From Dethiosulfatibacter sp. (GTDB lineage Bacteria; Bacillota_A; Clostridia; Tissierellales; Dethiosulfatibacteraceae): a stretch of DNA of 12,306 bases. This document shows, in pieces, positions 1-6,850 of this stretch. Made by a program: the position numbers and the translations under genes. The stretch's first letter is position 1. Every line of letters begins with the position of its first letter. A model generated the notes under the pieces. The model did no database searches. It was not told the origin of the DNA and saw only the letters and a program-made list of their open reading frames with translations. The stretch is taken from contig JAHRFV010000201.1 in NCBI GenBank assembly GCA_019084435.1, forward strand, positions 1-12,306, written 5' to 3'.

Positions 1-1992
1 GACTCTTCCTTGTGCTGTTTCTATGGTCTTGGTGAGCATGCCGTGCTGCAATGCTTCATCATCAGGCAATCCCAAAGTATTGACCATCGATTTGACCTTG
101 TCTCCTGCAAAAAGTCTCATGAGATCATCATCCAGCGATATATAAAATCTGGATGTTCCAGGGTCTCCTTGTCTACCGGCACGGCCTCTCAACTGATTAT
201 CTATCCTTCTGGATTCATGGCGTTCTGTTCCTATGATACTGAGACCGCCCGCTTGTAGCACCTTTTCATTGTCGTCCTTGATTTCTTCCTTAGACCTGGT
301 TAGATATTCCTTATATAGCTTTCTTGCGTTATTGATTTCTTCGTCATCTGTCTCATCATAGCCATCTGCTTTTGCAGCGATTTCTTCGCTTAAAATGCCT
401 TTTATCTTGGTTCTAGCCATATATTCAGGATTTCCACCTAAAACAATATCGGTACCTCGACCTGCCATGTTGGTTGCTATTGTCACCGCTCCAAAACGAC
501 CTGCCTGTGCGACAATCTCAGCCTCTTTTTCATGATTTTTAGCGTTCAGTACAGTATGTGGTATGTTGGTTTTTTTTAGGAGTTTACTTAGATACTCGGA
601 CTTCTCTATAGAAATTGTACCAACCAGTACAGGCTGGCCTTTCTTGTATCTTTCTTGAATCTCTCCAATAACAGCCTTGAATTTAGCTTCTTCTGTCTTA
701 TATATAACGTCAGCCTGATCTTCTCTGATGACCTGTTCATTGGTTGGAATTTCTATAACATCAACACCATAAATTTCCCTGAATTCATTTTCTTCAGTCT
801 TTGCTGTTCCGGTCATACCGGAGAGCTTTTTATACATCCGAAAATAATTTTGAAAGGTTATAGTTGCCAATGTTTTTGACTCTCTTCTGACATCCATACC
901 TTCCTTAGCCTCGATAGCCTGGTGCAGACCTTTTGAAAATCTTCTGCCATACATCAGTCTTCCTGTAAACTCATCAACAATTAAAATCTCGCCATCCTTC
1001 ACAATATAGTCTATATCGTTCTTCATAATGCTATGAGCTTTTAAAGCTTGGTTGATATGGTGTGAGATTTCCATGCTCTGCTCATCAGCCAAATTCTCAA
1101 TACCAAAGAATTTTTCGGCCTTGCTAATTCCTTTTTCCGTCAAGGTAACATTCTTTCCCTTTTCGTCAATGACATAATCAACCGTTTCTTCTTTGAAATT
1201 ACCCATCATCATTTCCATCTTGCTCATTTGCTCATCTGGATCCTGAACTCTACCACGCAATCCATTTGCAAATGAATTGGCTTGGTGATAAAGATCTGTG
1301 GATTTATCCCCTTCGCCGGAAATAATCAGAGGCGTTCTGGCTTCATCTATCAAAATACTGTCAACCTCATCGATGATACAAAAATTAAGTGCTTGTTGCA
1401 CCATGTCTTCTTTTCTGACTACCATATTATCTCTTAAATAATCAAATCCAAATTCGTTATTTGTTCCATATGTTACATCACAACTATATTGTTTTCTTCT
1501 TTCCTCATTGCTCAGCCCATGAACGATGCACCCAACTGTGAGTCCTAAAAAACTGTAAACCTTACCCATCCAGTCCTTGTCTCTTTGTGCTAGGTAATCA
1601 TTGACGGTTACAACGTGAACGCCTTTTCCTAACAAAGCATTGAGATAAACCGGCAATGTCGCCACAAGTGTCTTACCTTCACCGGTTTTCATTTCAGCAA
1701 TTCTTCCTTGGTGCAGTATGATACCACCAATGACTTGCACTTCATAGTGCTTCATACCTAATACACGCCATGAGGCTTCTCTTACGACAGCATACGCCTC
1801 CGGCAATATGTCGTCGACTGACTCTCCAGAGGCCAATCTTTCTTTAAATTCCTGGGTTTTTCCCTTCAAATCAAGATCTGATAAAGTTGCGATCTCTGAT
1901 TCTAAAGCCATGACTTTTTTTGCTATAGGGTCTATCCGTTTGATTTCTCTGCCGGAGTAAGACCCGAGTATTTTTTCAAATAAATTTTTCAT
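1..1992 (-). CDS. secA: SecA preprotein translocase ATPase, C-terminus cut by window edge
   Basis: SecA is the cytosolic ATPase that pushes unfolded preproteins through the SecYEG channel. The 664 visible codons run without a stop from an ATG at 1992 to base 1. The start is supported by an AAGGTGG ribosome binding site just upstream. Visible motifs are Walker A MKTGEGKT at about residues 101-108, the DEAD-type Walker B DEVD at 208-211 followed by the SecA signature [13 protein letters not shown], then NMAGRGTDI and finally the motif VI stretch [11 protein letters not shown] at 600-610. The family is usually about 830-900 residues. The missing part is therefore the end of the helical scaffold/wing region and any C-terminal zinc-binding tail, which lie outside the window. 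The opening [20 protein letters not shown] and the full motif set indicate the housekeeping SecA, but accessory SecA2 cannot be excluded by context alone. It has its own probable promoter. Confidence 0.97.
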   Translation of the reverse strand, partial: MKNLFEKILGSYSGREIKRIDPIAKKVMALESEIATLSDLDLKGKTQEFKERLASGESVDDILPEAYAVVREASWRVLGMKHYEVQVIGGIILHQGRIAEMKTGEGKTLVATLPVYLNALLGKGVHVVTVNDYLAQRDKDWMGKVYSFLGLTVGCIVHGLSNEERRKQYSCDVTYGTNNEFGFDYLRDNMVVRKEDMVQQALNFCIIDEVDSILIDEARTPLIISGEGDKSTDLYHQANSFANGLRGRVQDPDEQMSKMEMMMGNFKEETVDYVIDEKGKNVTLTEKGISKAEKFFGIENLADEQSMEISHHINQALKAHSIMKNDIDYIVKDGEILIVDEFTGRLMYGRRFSKGLHQAIEAKEGMDVRRESKTLATITFQNYFRMYKKLSGMTGTAKTEENEFREIYGVDVIEIPTNEQVIREDQADVIYKTEEAKFKAVIGEIQERYKKGQPVLVGTISIEKSEYLSKLLKKTNIPHTVLNAKNHEKEAEIVAQAGRFGAVTIATNMAGRGTDIVLGGNPEYMARTKIKGILSEEIAAKADGYDETDDEEINNARKLYKEYLTRSKEEIKDDNEKVLQAGGLSIIGTERHESRRIDNQLRGRAGRQGDPGTSRFYISLDDDLMRLFAGDKVKSMVNTLGLPDDEALQHGMLTKTIETAQGRV

Positions 1993-2053
1993 TTCTCCAC
2001 CTTTGTCTAATTCGTCTTGAAAATGCTTGATAGTTTGATTTTTCCAAATTTTA

Positions 2054-2082
2054 ATTTTATCATTTTTTTGATGTTTTTACAA
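2054..2082 (-). promoter_or_regulatory. Probable secA promoter
   Basis: On the minus strand, TTGTAA (2077-2082) and TAAAAT (2054-2059) are separated by 17 bases. The -10 box is preceded by TGA, giving an extended -10 (TGNTAAAAT). Predicted transcription start is near 2047, leaving a leader of roughly 55 bases before the secA ATG. An alternative -35, TTGACT, lies 5 bases further upstream and overlaps the stop codon of the preceding flavoprotein gene. No clear terminator hairpin separates that gene from secA, so read-through is possible. Confidence 0.45.
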
Positions 2083-2083
2083 G

Positions 2084-3313
2084 TCAACGGGTCAATGCAC
2101 TGTTATATCCTGCCTTAATGCCGGTATTCCATGCCCAATGAAGGTTAAAACCTCCACAATCACCGTATACGTCAAGTATTTCACCAATAACATACAGGTT
2201 TTCATGATGATATGATTCCATCGTCCGGGGATTAATTCCTGTCAGCAACACACCCCCTGCAGTTACTTGGGCGTCTGCCCATGAATGAAAGCCGGTGATG
2301 TTCAATTGAAGGTCTTTCAGTACTTTAATGACAGCGTATATTTGTCTGCGATTCATTTTGGTTGGTTTCTGTAAAAAATCATCGATCCCCGCTTCTTTCA
2401 GCAATGGTATGATCATCCTCTTGTTAATCAAACCAATCAAGCTATCCTTTAGAGTCTTGTGCTTCAAGTTGATGAACCGGTCACGCAACATTTCAAACAT
2501 GTCATTGGTACTGATAGCAGGAAACATGTCTAAAGATATTCTGACATTTTTCCCCGTATTGATTTCTTTGACAGCTATACCACTTATTTGTAATATCGGA
2601 GGACCTGATACACCATAATCAGCAAATAGTACCTCTCCGGAATCCTCTGCAATTAAAGTTTCATCTGAATACAATGATACAGAAGCATTGATTTTTAAAC
2701 CCTTCAGGGTTCGTAAATGAACAAAGTCGCTTTTCAATTTGACCAGAGCTGGATAAACCTGTGACATCTCATAACCTAATCCAGACATCAAATCAAAGCC
2801 GGATCCATCAGAACCCAGCCTCTCATAAGCTTTGCCACCCATTGCTACAATAATTCTGTCAAATTCGTAAGTCACTAAATCAGTCTGAACCACATATCTA
2901 CTGTTGATTGGGGTAACGGCCAATATTCTTTGATTGCAAATTTCCTTTGTTCCATATCTAAGATACTCTTCTCTGAGTACCTCAAGGATGCTGGATGCCT
3001 GCAAGCTATATGGAAATACTTTTCCAGTCTCATCATAATAAGGCTCAATACCCATTTCGTTGAAGAAACCTATAGTTGATTTACTGCTTATATTGCTAAG
3101 GCATTCTTCCAATAAATCTCTATTGCTGCTATAATATCTGTTAATGTCAATTGTTTCGTTTGTGTAGTTGCACCTTCCGTTACCTGTGGCTAGCAGTTTT
3201 TTTCCCACACGATCCAGTCTCTCCAGTATAGTCACATCAGCACCATTTCTAGAAGCAACAACTGCCGCTGCCATCCCTGAGGACCCACCACCTAATACGC
3301 CAACTCTAATCAT
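2084..3313 (-). CDS. BaiN/YhiN (HI0933)-family FAD-dependent oxidoreductase
   Basis: This 409-residue flavoprotein matches the HI0933/YhiN family, annotated in databases as NAD(P)/FAD-dependent oxidoreductase, aminoacetone-oxidase-like or BaiN-like. Residues 1-31 form a dinucleotide-binding Rossmann unit with GGGSSG at 8-13 and the acidic Glu31 expected for the ribose. The family stretch GKKLLATGNGRCNYTN follows at about 37-52. The C-terminus has the second FAD contact region, VTAGGV and GEILDVYGDCGGFNLHWAWNTG from about residue 377. There is no signal peptide or membrane segment, so it should be cytosolic. The start is ATG at 3313 with GGAG 7 bases upstream. It lies 22 bases after the LytTR regulator gene and is probably co-transcribed with it. 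BaiN acts in bile acid 7-dehydroxylation in some Clostridia, but none of that pathway is visible, so the substrate is unknown. Confidence 0.88.
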   Translation of the reverse strand: MIRVGVLGGGSSGMAAAVVASRNGADVTILERLDRVGKKLLATGNGRCNYTNETIDINRYYSSNRDLLEECLSNISSKSTIGFFNEMGIEPYYDETGKVFPYSLQASSILEVLREEYLRYGTKEICNQRILAVTPINSRYVVQTDLVTYEFDRIIVAMGGKAYERLGSDGSGFDLMSGLGYEMSQVYPALVKLKSDFVHLRTLKGLKINASVSLYSDETLIAEDSGEVLFADYGVSGPPILQISGIAVKEINTGKNVRISLDMFPAISTNDMFEMLRDRFINLKHKTLKDSLIGLINKRMIIPLLKEAGIDDFLQKPTKMNRRQIYAVIKVLKDLQLNITGFHSWADAQVTAGGVLLTGINPRTMESYHHENLYVIGEILDVYGDCGGFNLHWAWNTGIKAGYNSALTR

Positions 3314-3335
3314 TCATTATCTCCTAAATCCAGAT

Positions 3336-4031
3336 TTACATATGTAATTTCTTATCCAATATTTTAAATATATCGGTCTTGAACTTTCCCGATATTGGTA
3401 TTTCATGATCTATAAAATGCAATCTGCAGCTGTTATCAGACGCAGACTCAATTTTTTTTAGGTTGATGATATAGTCTTTATGACACATGATAAAATCACT
3501 TCTGTCCAATGTCTCCATTAGATTGTTGAATCTTTCTTTAAATTTAAACTCTCCTCTTTTGGAATAAATCTTCACACCAGACAACTGTTTTTGAAAATAA
3601 AAAATATCTTTATAGGAAATAATCACCATTTTGTTTTCATACTTAAACATATGTAGCTTGAGATCTCGTTTCATCTTCTCAATAGACGTGTTTAATAGGG
3701 CGTTGATAGCCTCTTCTTCCAATGGTCTATAAAGGATGCCATCTAGATGGTTCTGAAACTCTTCCCTTCGAATATCCTCATTGTCAGTTATGAGAACTAT
3801 TGTGGAGCTATCCTCCAAAGACCTTATCTTATCAGATAAAGCCATCGCCGACTGATCATCGTCAAGAAATACCAGATCTGGTGTATATCTGGCGTATAGT
3901 TGATCAATCTCTTCACCATTAGTCAGTTCCTCGATCCTGCAGTTTAAATCATTTGACGAGAAATATCGCTCAAGGTTCCTCTTTATCTTGGGGTTTCTAC
4001 TGGAGTTTATGATTAAAACACTAAATTCCAT
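3336..4031 (-). CDS. LytTR-domain DNA-binding regulator with degenerate receiver domain
   Basis: This 231-residue protein has the layout of an AgrA/LytR-type response regulator. A receiver-like fold spans about residues 1-115 and a LytTR DNA-binding domain about 130-228 (ISYKDIFYFQ, VKIYSKRGEFKFKERFNNL, FIMCHKDYIINLKKI, IPISGKFK). Asp57 in DLVFLDDD sits at the usual phosphoacceptor position. The acidic pair normally ending the first strand is replaced by Asn-Ser (IINSS, residues 9-10), and the conserved Lys before Pro is Arg102 (YRP). Mg2+ binding and normal phosphotransfer are therefore doubtful. No histidine kinase lies beside it. The start is ATG at 4031 with AAGGAGG at 4041-4047. The BaiN-like flavoprotein follows 22 bases downstream, probably in the same operon, and a small unknown gene is divergent. 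The regulated genes cannot be read from the sequence; autoregulation or control of the divergent gene is a guess. Confidence 0.88.
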   Translation of the reverse strand: MEFSVLIINSSRNPKIKRNLERYFSSNDLNCRIEELTNGEEIDQLYARYTPDLVFLDDDQSAMALSDKIRSLEDSSTIVLITDNEDIRREEFQNHLDGILYRPLEEEAINALLNTSIEKMKRDLKLHMFKYENKMVIISYKDIFYFQKQLSGVKIYSKRGEFKFKERFNNLMETLDRSDFIMCHKDYIINLKKIESASDNSCRLHFIDHEIPISGKFKTDIFKILDKKLHM

Positions 4032-4057
4032 CTAATTCAACCTCCTTGTATAGACTA

Positions 4058-4086
4058 ATTATATCATACAACATTCTAAAAATAAA
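4058..4086 (-). promoter_or_regulatory. Extended -10 promoter of the LytTR regulator gene
   Basis: On the minus strand a perfect TATAAT (4058-4063) is preceded by TGA (4064-4066), making a consensus extended -10. The -35 position 17 bases upstream (4081-4086) reads only TTTATT, which is weak, as is common with extended -10 promoters. Predicted start is near 4051, about 20 bases ahead of the ATG and just upstream of the AAGGAGG ribosome binding site. Confidence 0.6.
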
Positions 4087-4116
4087 TTGACTTATAGATA
4101 CCACTTATATTAACAT
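4087..4116 (+). promoter_or_regulatory. Weak candidate promoter of the small divergent gene
   Basis: TTGACT (4087-4092) is followed after 18 bases by TAACAT (4111-4116), a 4/6 match to TATAAT. Transcription from it would start near 4123, about 43 bases before the ATG at 4166. An 8-bp palindrome AGTATACT lies at 4120-4127 and could be either a second -10 box or an operator. The spacing and -10 match are poor, so this is tentative. Confidence 0.3.
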
Positions 4117-4165
4117 CAGAGTATACTATTTTTACATCTTATCAATAATAGAATGGGAGGTCATT

Positions 4166-4441
4166 ATGTTTAAGGTTTGGGGTAAACTTATTAAGGAAAA
4201 CGAAATAAAAAAAGCATTCGATGTGGAAAATGACATCGAACTCAGTTTTGAAGAAAAAAGAGATAGTGCTTTCGAAGAAATTTGTTACCATTTCGATTTG
4301 AGTGTTCCTGTGTGGTTGGATAAGCATACAAAAGATTTCATATCTTTCAGGCGTGCAACCTTTTATCCGGAAGATTTTGTTGAAGAGTTTAATTATGATA
4401 GAATGGAATTCGATCTTGTTAAATGGGATGACAAGGTATAG
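4166..4441 (+). CDS. Small acidic conserved-type hypothetical protein
   Basis: This 91-residue protein is probably real: its ATG is preceded by GGGAGG at 4153-4158, it fills the gap between divergent and convergent neighbours, and its composition is that of a soluble protein. It is rich in Asp, Glu, Lys and aromatic residues, with no signal peptide, no membrane segment and a single Cys (in EEICYHFDLSVPVWLDKH, mid-protein). From memory, short Clostridia proteins starting MFKxWGK and containing an EEIC-EFDLS-P-WLD block look similar, but I could not check this by search and know no function for them. Transcription is away from the LytTR regulator gene, with 134 bases between the two starts. It converges on the FeoB-associated gene, 18 bases separating the stop codons. 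The frame antisense to it has no comparable ribosome binding site and was discarded. Confidence 0.75.
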   Translation: MFKVWGKLIKENEIKKAFDVENDIELSFEEKRDSAFEEICYHFDLSVPVWLDKHTKDFISFRRATFYPEDFVEEFNYDRMEFDLVKWDDKV

Positions 4442-4461
4442 GAATGTGTCCCTTATATCTT
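4433..4461. terminator. Intergenic hairpin spanning both stop codons of a convergent pair
   Basis: In the plus-strand RNA, 4433-4440 (AAGGTATA) pairs with 4454-4461 (TTATATCT, read 3' to 5', including one G-U pair). Above a two-base bulge, GGA (4441-4443) pairs with TCC (4449-4451), leaving a 5-base loop. The structure contains the stop of the small plus-strand gene (4439-4441) and reaches into that of the FeoB-associated gene (4460-4462). A T-rich stretch (TTTTTGTTT) follows about 9 bases downstream on the plus strand, further than in a standard intrinsic terminator. On the minus strand the G-U pair becomes a mismatch and no U-tract follows. It may be a weak terminator mainly for the plus-strand gene. 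Confidence 0.35.
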
Positions 4462-4621
4462 AATCATCCCTTTTTGTTTGAGTCGGACAGTTCCCATTTA
4501 TACCACATGATTCACAATCACTGTGAACAGCACATTTGCCTGCCTTGATTCTCTTAAATTGTTTGACAATAATGTAAATTGCAGCAAATCCAATCGTTAT
4601 TCCAATCAAGTAATTTATCAT
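4460..4621 (-). CDS. FeoB-associated Cys-rich membrane protein
   Basis: This 53-residue reading frame begins at ATG 4621, 12 bases after the feoB stop, with a strong GAGGGG ribosome binding site. One hydrophobic helix spans residues 3-19 (YLIGITIGFAAIYIIVK). A basic linker (KQFKRIKAGK) and a small domain with four cysteines, C30-x5-C36-x2-C39-x5-C45, follow. The positive linker predicts the Cys-rich part on the cytosolic side. This matches the small FeoB-associated proteins found directly after feoB in many Firmicutes, thought to assist ferrous iron uptake much as FeoC does in Enterobacteria; the exact role is not established. The cysteines could bind iron or zinc, which is inference. As the last gene of the feo operon it should share its iron control. 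It is short enough to be missed by automatic gene calling. Confidence 0.88.
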   Translation of the reverse strand: MINYLIGITIGFAAIYIIVKQFKRIKAGKCAVHSDCESCGINGNCPTQTKRDD

Positions 4622-4633
4622 TCTAACACCCCT

Positions 4634-6484
4634 CTATCTTATAATCAAGCTCCCCACATTATATACCAACATGGACATTAAGTAAGCCAGACCTGTTTGA
4701 TAAAGTACTGAAAAGCCCATCCATTTCCACGAGTTCAATTCTCTTTTTGCTGCTGCCAATGCACCGATGCATGGTGATGCCAATGCTACAAATACCATAA
4801 ATGATAATGCAGATAGTGGCGTAAATGTGCTTCTTATGGAATCAAGCAGTTCAAATCCACCAGTTTCAGAAATATCATTCAACACAGCCAGCGTTGCAAC
4901 TACCATTTCCTTGGCGACAAATCCTGTAAGAAAAGCAACAGACGTTTTCCAATCTGCAAAACCAAGAGGTCTGAACACAGGTGCTATAAATGTTCCAATG
5001 GAACTTAGCATACTCTCACCCGGTAAATCAGTCAATTTAAAGCTAGGGGTGAAACTTTGAAGAAACCATATCAAAACTGATCCAGCAAATATGATTGTGC
5101 CTGCTTTTGTAACAAACGTCTTACTTCGGTTGAATACCTGCCTCAGGACATTTCTAATGACAGGTGATCGATAATCAGGTAACTCCAGTAAAAATATCTC
5201 CTTATGTCCTTTGAAGACGATTTTCTTTAAGACCAATCCTGAGAAAATAATTGCAAAGCCTCCAATAGCATACATCGTCATGATGATCCAATGCGTATGG
5301 TTGGGGAAAAAAGCCGCTGCAAACATGATATAAATTGGCATTTTCGCACCACAGGAAACAAATGGTGTGAGGATTATTGTCAATTTTCTTTCTTTTTCGC
5401 TGTCTAAAGTTCTTGCTGCCATTATTCCAGGTACAGAGCATCCAGAACCAACAAACATAGGAATAAAGGATTTTCCAGTTAACCCTATTTTTCTAAATAT
5501 TCTATCCAGAATAAAAGAGACTCTAGCCATATAGCCGCTATCTTCAAGTATTGAAATGAAGAAAAACAGAACCATGATCTGAGGTAAGAAAAGCAATACT
5601 GCTCCCACACCGCTCACAACGCCATCAATTATTAAAGATATAATATACTCATTAGCACCTATCATAACCAAGAGATTCCCTAGACCTGCAGAAAAGCTTC
5701 CTAGCATACTCTCAAAAATATCTGCTGATACATCACCCACAACGTTAATTGAAATATAATAAATAGACCACATGATAATTAAAAATATAGGTATCCCAAC
5801 ATATTTATTTGTAAAAACTTTATCAATTTTTTTGGTTGCATCTGAGCGTGTTTCGCCTAAAATAACATACTTGGATATCAACTTTTTTATATAAGCATAT
5901 CTAAATGAAGATATTTTTTCTTCTGACATATCTTCATTTGTTTTATACGCATTGATCTGTTGAAGATAATTATCAAAGCCTGGAGACCTTTCCAACACTC
6001 TGAAATTTGATAGATTGTCAATCAATTCAGATATGCCTTTATTAATCCTTGCTGATATAGGCACTATACTGACTCCTAGTTCATTGGTCATGCCTTCCAG
6101 GTCAATTATCGTGCCTTCCTTTTCTATGACATCCATCATATTAAGAGCGGCAATCAAAGGTTTTCCAGTTTCTATCAACTGTAAAGTCAAGAAAAAACTT
6201 CTTTCAATGGCTGTAGCATCCAATACATTGATGATGACATCTGGATTTTCATTTCTTATAAATTCTTCCGAAATCTTTTCTTCCATGGAATAAGGATTGA
6301 TGGAATAGATACCAGGTAAATCAGTGACCTCGATATTGGTGTTTTTCTTTTTAATCTTACCAGTCTTTTTTTCAACAGTGACACCAGGCCAGTTGCCTAC
6401 GTACTGTGAACTGCCTGTTAATGCATTAAAAATAGTAGTCTTGCCACAATTTGGATTGCCTGTTAAAGCTGCACTTCTTATCAT
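4634..6484 (-). CDS. feoB: Ferrous iron transporter FeoB
   Basis: FeoB is the inner-membrane Fe2+ transporter with an N-terminal GTPase. From ATG 6484 the protein has 616 residues. G-domain motifs are G1 GNPNCGKT (9-16), switch I NWPGVTVEKKTG (31-42), G3 DLPG (55-58), G4 NMMD (115-118) and G5-like ISA (143-145). The membrane part follows from about residue 228, with the Gate motifs GSGCSVPG (347-354), FVSCGAKMPIY (375-385) and SPCIGALAAAKRE (570-582), and GFVAKEMVVAT at 521-531. All expected regions are present, so the somewhat short length probably reflects a compact helical spacer (about 160-225) and no C-terminal extension. An in-frame TTG at 6511 would add 9 residues. I rejected it because GGAGG sits 6 bases before the ATG. 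feoA lies upstream and the Cys-rich partner downstream. Confidence 0.96.
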   Translation of the reverse strand: MIRSAALTGNPNCGKTTIFNALTGSSQYVGNWPGVTVEKKTGKIKKKNTNIEVTDLPGIYSINPYSMEEKISEEFIRNENPDVIINVLDATAIERSFFLTLQLIETGKPLIAALNMMDVIEKEGTIIDLEGMTNELGVSIVPISARINKGISELIDNLSNFRVLERSPGFDNYLQQINAYKTNEDMSEEKISSFRYAYIKKLISKYVILGETRSDATKKIDKVFTNKYVGIPIFLIIMWSIYYISINVVGDVSADIFESMLGSFSAGLGNLLVMIGANEYIISLIIDGVVSGVGAVLLFLPQIMVLFFFISILEDSGYMARVSFILDRIFRKIGLTGKSFIPMFVGSGCSVPGIMAARTLDSEKERKLTIILTPFVSCGAKMPIYIMFAAAFFPNHTHWIIMTMYAIGGFAIIFSGLVLKKIVFKGHKEIFLLELPDYRSPVIRNVLRQVFNRSKTFVTKAGTIIFAGSVLIWFLQSFTPSFKLTDLPGESMLSSIGTFIAPVFRPLGFADWKTSVAFLTGFVAKEMVVATLAVLNDISETGGFELLDSIRSTFTPLSALSFMVFVALASPCIGALAAAKRELNSWKWMGFSVLYQTGLAYLMSMLVYNVGSLIIR

Positions 6485-6525
6485 TTTGCCTCCGGTCGAT
6501 TCTGAATTCAAAGTCTACAAAATTA

Positions 6526-6542
6526 AAGCGGCTAAGCCGCTT
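6526..6542 (-). other. Hairpin between feoA and feoB
   Basis: A perfect 7-bp stem (AAGCGGC with GCCGCTT, 3-base loop) begins 1 base after the feoA stop codon and ends 41 bases before the feoB ATG. It is the most GC-rich spot in this intergenic gap. In the minus-strand RNA it is followed by UAAUUUUG, a broken U-rich stretch. It could act as a weak attenuator lowering feoB relative to feoA, or as an mRNA processing or stability element. The stem is clear; the function is inferred. Confidence 0.55.
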
Positions 6543-6543
6543 A

Positions 6544-6765
6544 TTATATTAGTATTATCTTTTCAGCTTCAGATTTTCTAAAGCATAAGTTGTAGCCTCT
6601 TATGGAGATTTCTATCGGATCACCCAAAGGCGCATACTTTTCAACCCGCACAGTCTCACCTTCCGTAATACCAAGCTGGGTCATTCTGATTTTAATTGCT
6701 CCTTCTAGGTCGATTGATTTGATAATGCCTTTTTCTCCTGGTTTTAGGTCGGACAATTTATTCAC
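6544..6765 (-). CDS. feoA: Ferrous iron transport accessory protein FeoA
   Basis: This 73-residue protein has the SH3-like FeoA fold signature: an N-terminal LSDLKPGEKGIIKSID strand-turn, MTQLGITEGETVRVEKYAPLGDPIEISIRGYNLCFRKSEAEKI through the middle, and the closing hydrophobic strand. FeoA is a small cytosolic protein thought to bind FeoB and help assemble or gate the Fe2+ transporter. The start is a GTG at 6765: an in-frame TGA lies a short way upstream, no closer ATG is in frame, and GGAG sits 8 bases before the GTG. It is the first gene of feoA-feoB-FeoB-associated protein, with a 5' leader of only about 20 bases from the predicted transcription start. A hairpin follows its stop codon. 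Confidence 0.94.
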   Translation of the reverse strand: MNKLSDLKPGEKGIIKSIDLEGAIKIRMTQLGITEGETVRVEKYAPLGDPIEISIRGYNLCFRKSEAEKIILI

Positions 6766-6794
6766 TTCATCATCTCCAGCACTTAGTTGTCATT

Positions 6795-6823
6795 ATAATA
6801 TCCTAATTGATAATATTTGTCAA
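6795..6823 (-). promoter_or_regulatory. Promoter of the feo operon
   Basis: On the minus strand a perfect -35 TTGACA (6818-6823) and TATTAT (6795-6800) are separated by exactly 17 bases. A TATAAT three bases further on (6792-6797) is an alternative -10 with longer spacing. The predicted start near 6787 lies in the short gap between tldE and feoA and just ahead of the feoA ribosome binding site. This is among the strongest-looking promoters in the window. It implies that feo is transcribed independently of the relQ-tldD-tldE group. Confidence 0.75.
6808..6822. promoter_or_regulatory. Fur box over the feo -35 element
   Basis: The 15-base plus-strand sequence TGATAATATTTGTCA matches the 7-1-7 Fur consensus TGATAATNATTATCA at 12 of 14 defined positions, with a perfect left half and 5/7 in the right half. 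It covers five of the six bases of the -35 box, so a bound Fe2+-loaded repressor should block RNA polymerase. Fur control of feo is standard in bacteria. Which Fur-family or DtxR-type repressor this organism uses is not visible here. Confidence 0.7.
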
Positions 6824-6850
6824 TGGCTATTTTTTAACATTTGCTATCTA

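Noticed and set aside
655..879. Plus-strand open frame within secA
   Set aside because: The minus strand here encodes an uninterrupted SecA sequence with all motifs. The plus-strand frame shows no recognisable protein.
1993..2083. Intrinsic terminator between the flavoprotein gene and secA
   Set aside because: The stretch is T- and A-rich but I could find no stable stem before the poly-A/T runs. It is better explained as the secA promoter.
3336..4441. An Agr-like quorum sensing locus around the LytTR regulator
   Set aside because: No AgrB-type membrane protease, AgrD-type prepeptide or histidine kinase is present. The 91-residue neighbour is a soluble acidic protein, not a prepeptide.
4767..5060. 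Plus-strand reading frame opposite feoB (and similar ones at 2328-2618, 6015-6293, 8780-9070, 9174-9461)
   Set aside because: They lie wholly antisense to well-supported genes, lack convincing ribosome binding sites and have composition typical of complementary-strand shadows.
4485..6511. Longer feoB starting at TTG 6511
   Set aside because: GGAGG lies 6 bases before the ATG at 6484 and falls inside the longer frame. The conserved FeoB N-terminus starts at MIRSAALTGNPNCGKT.
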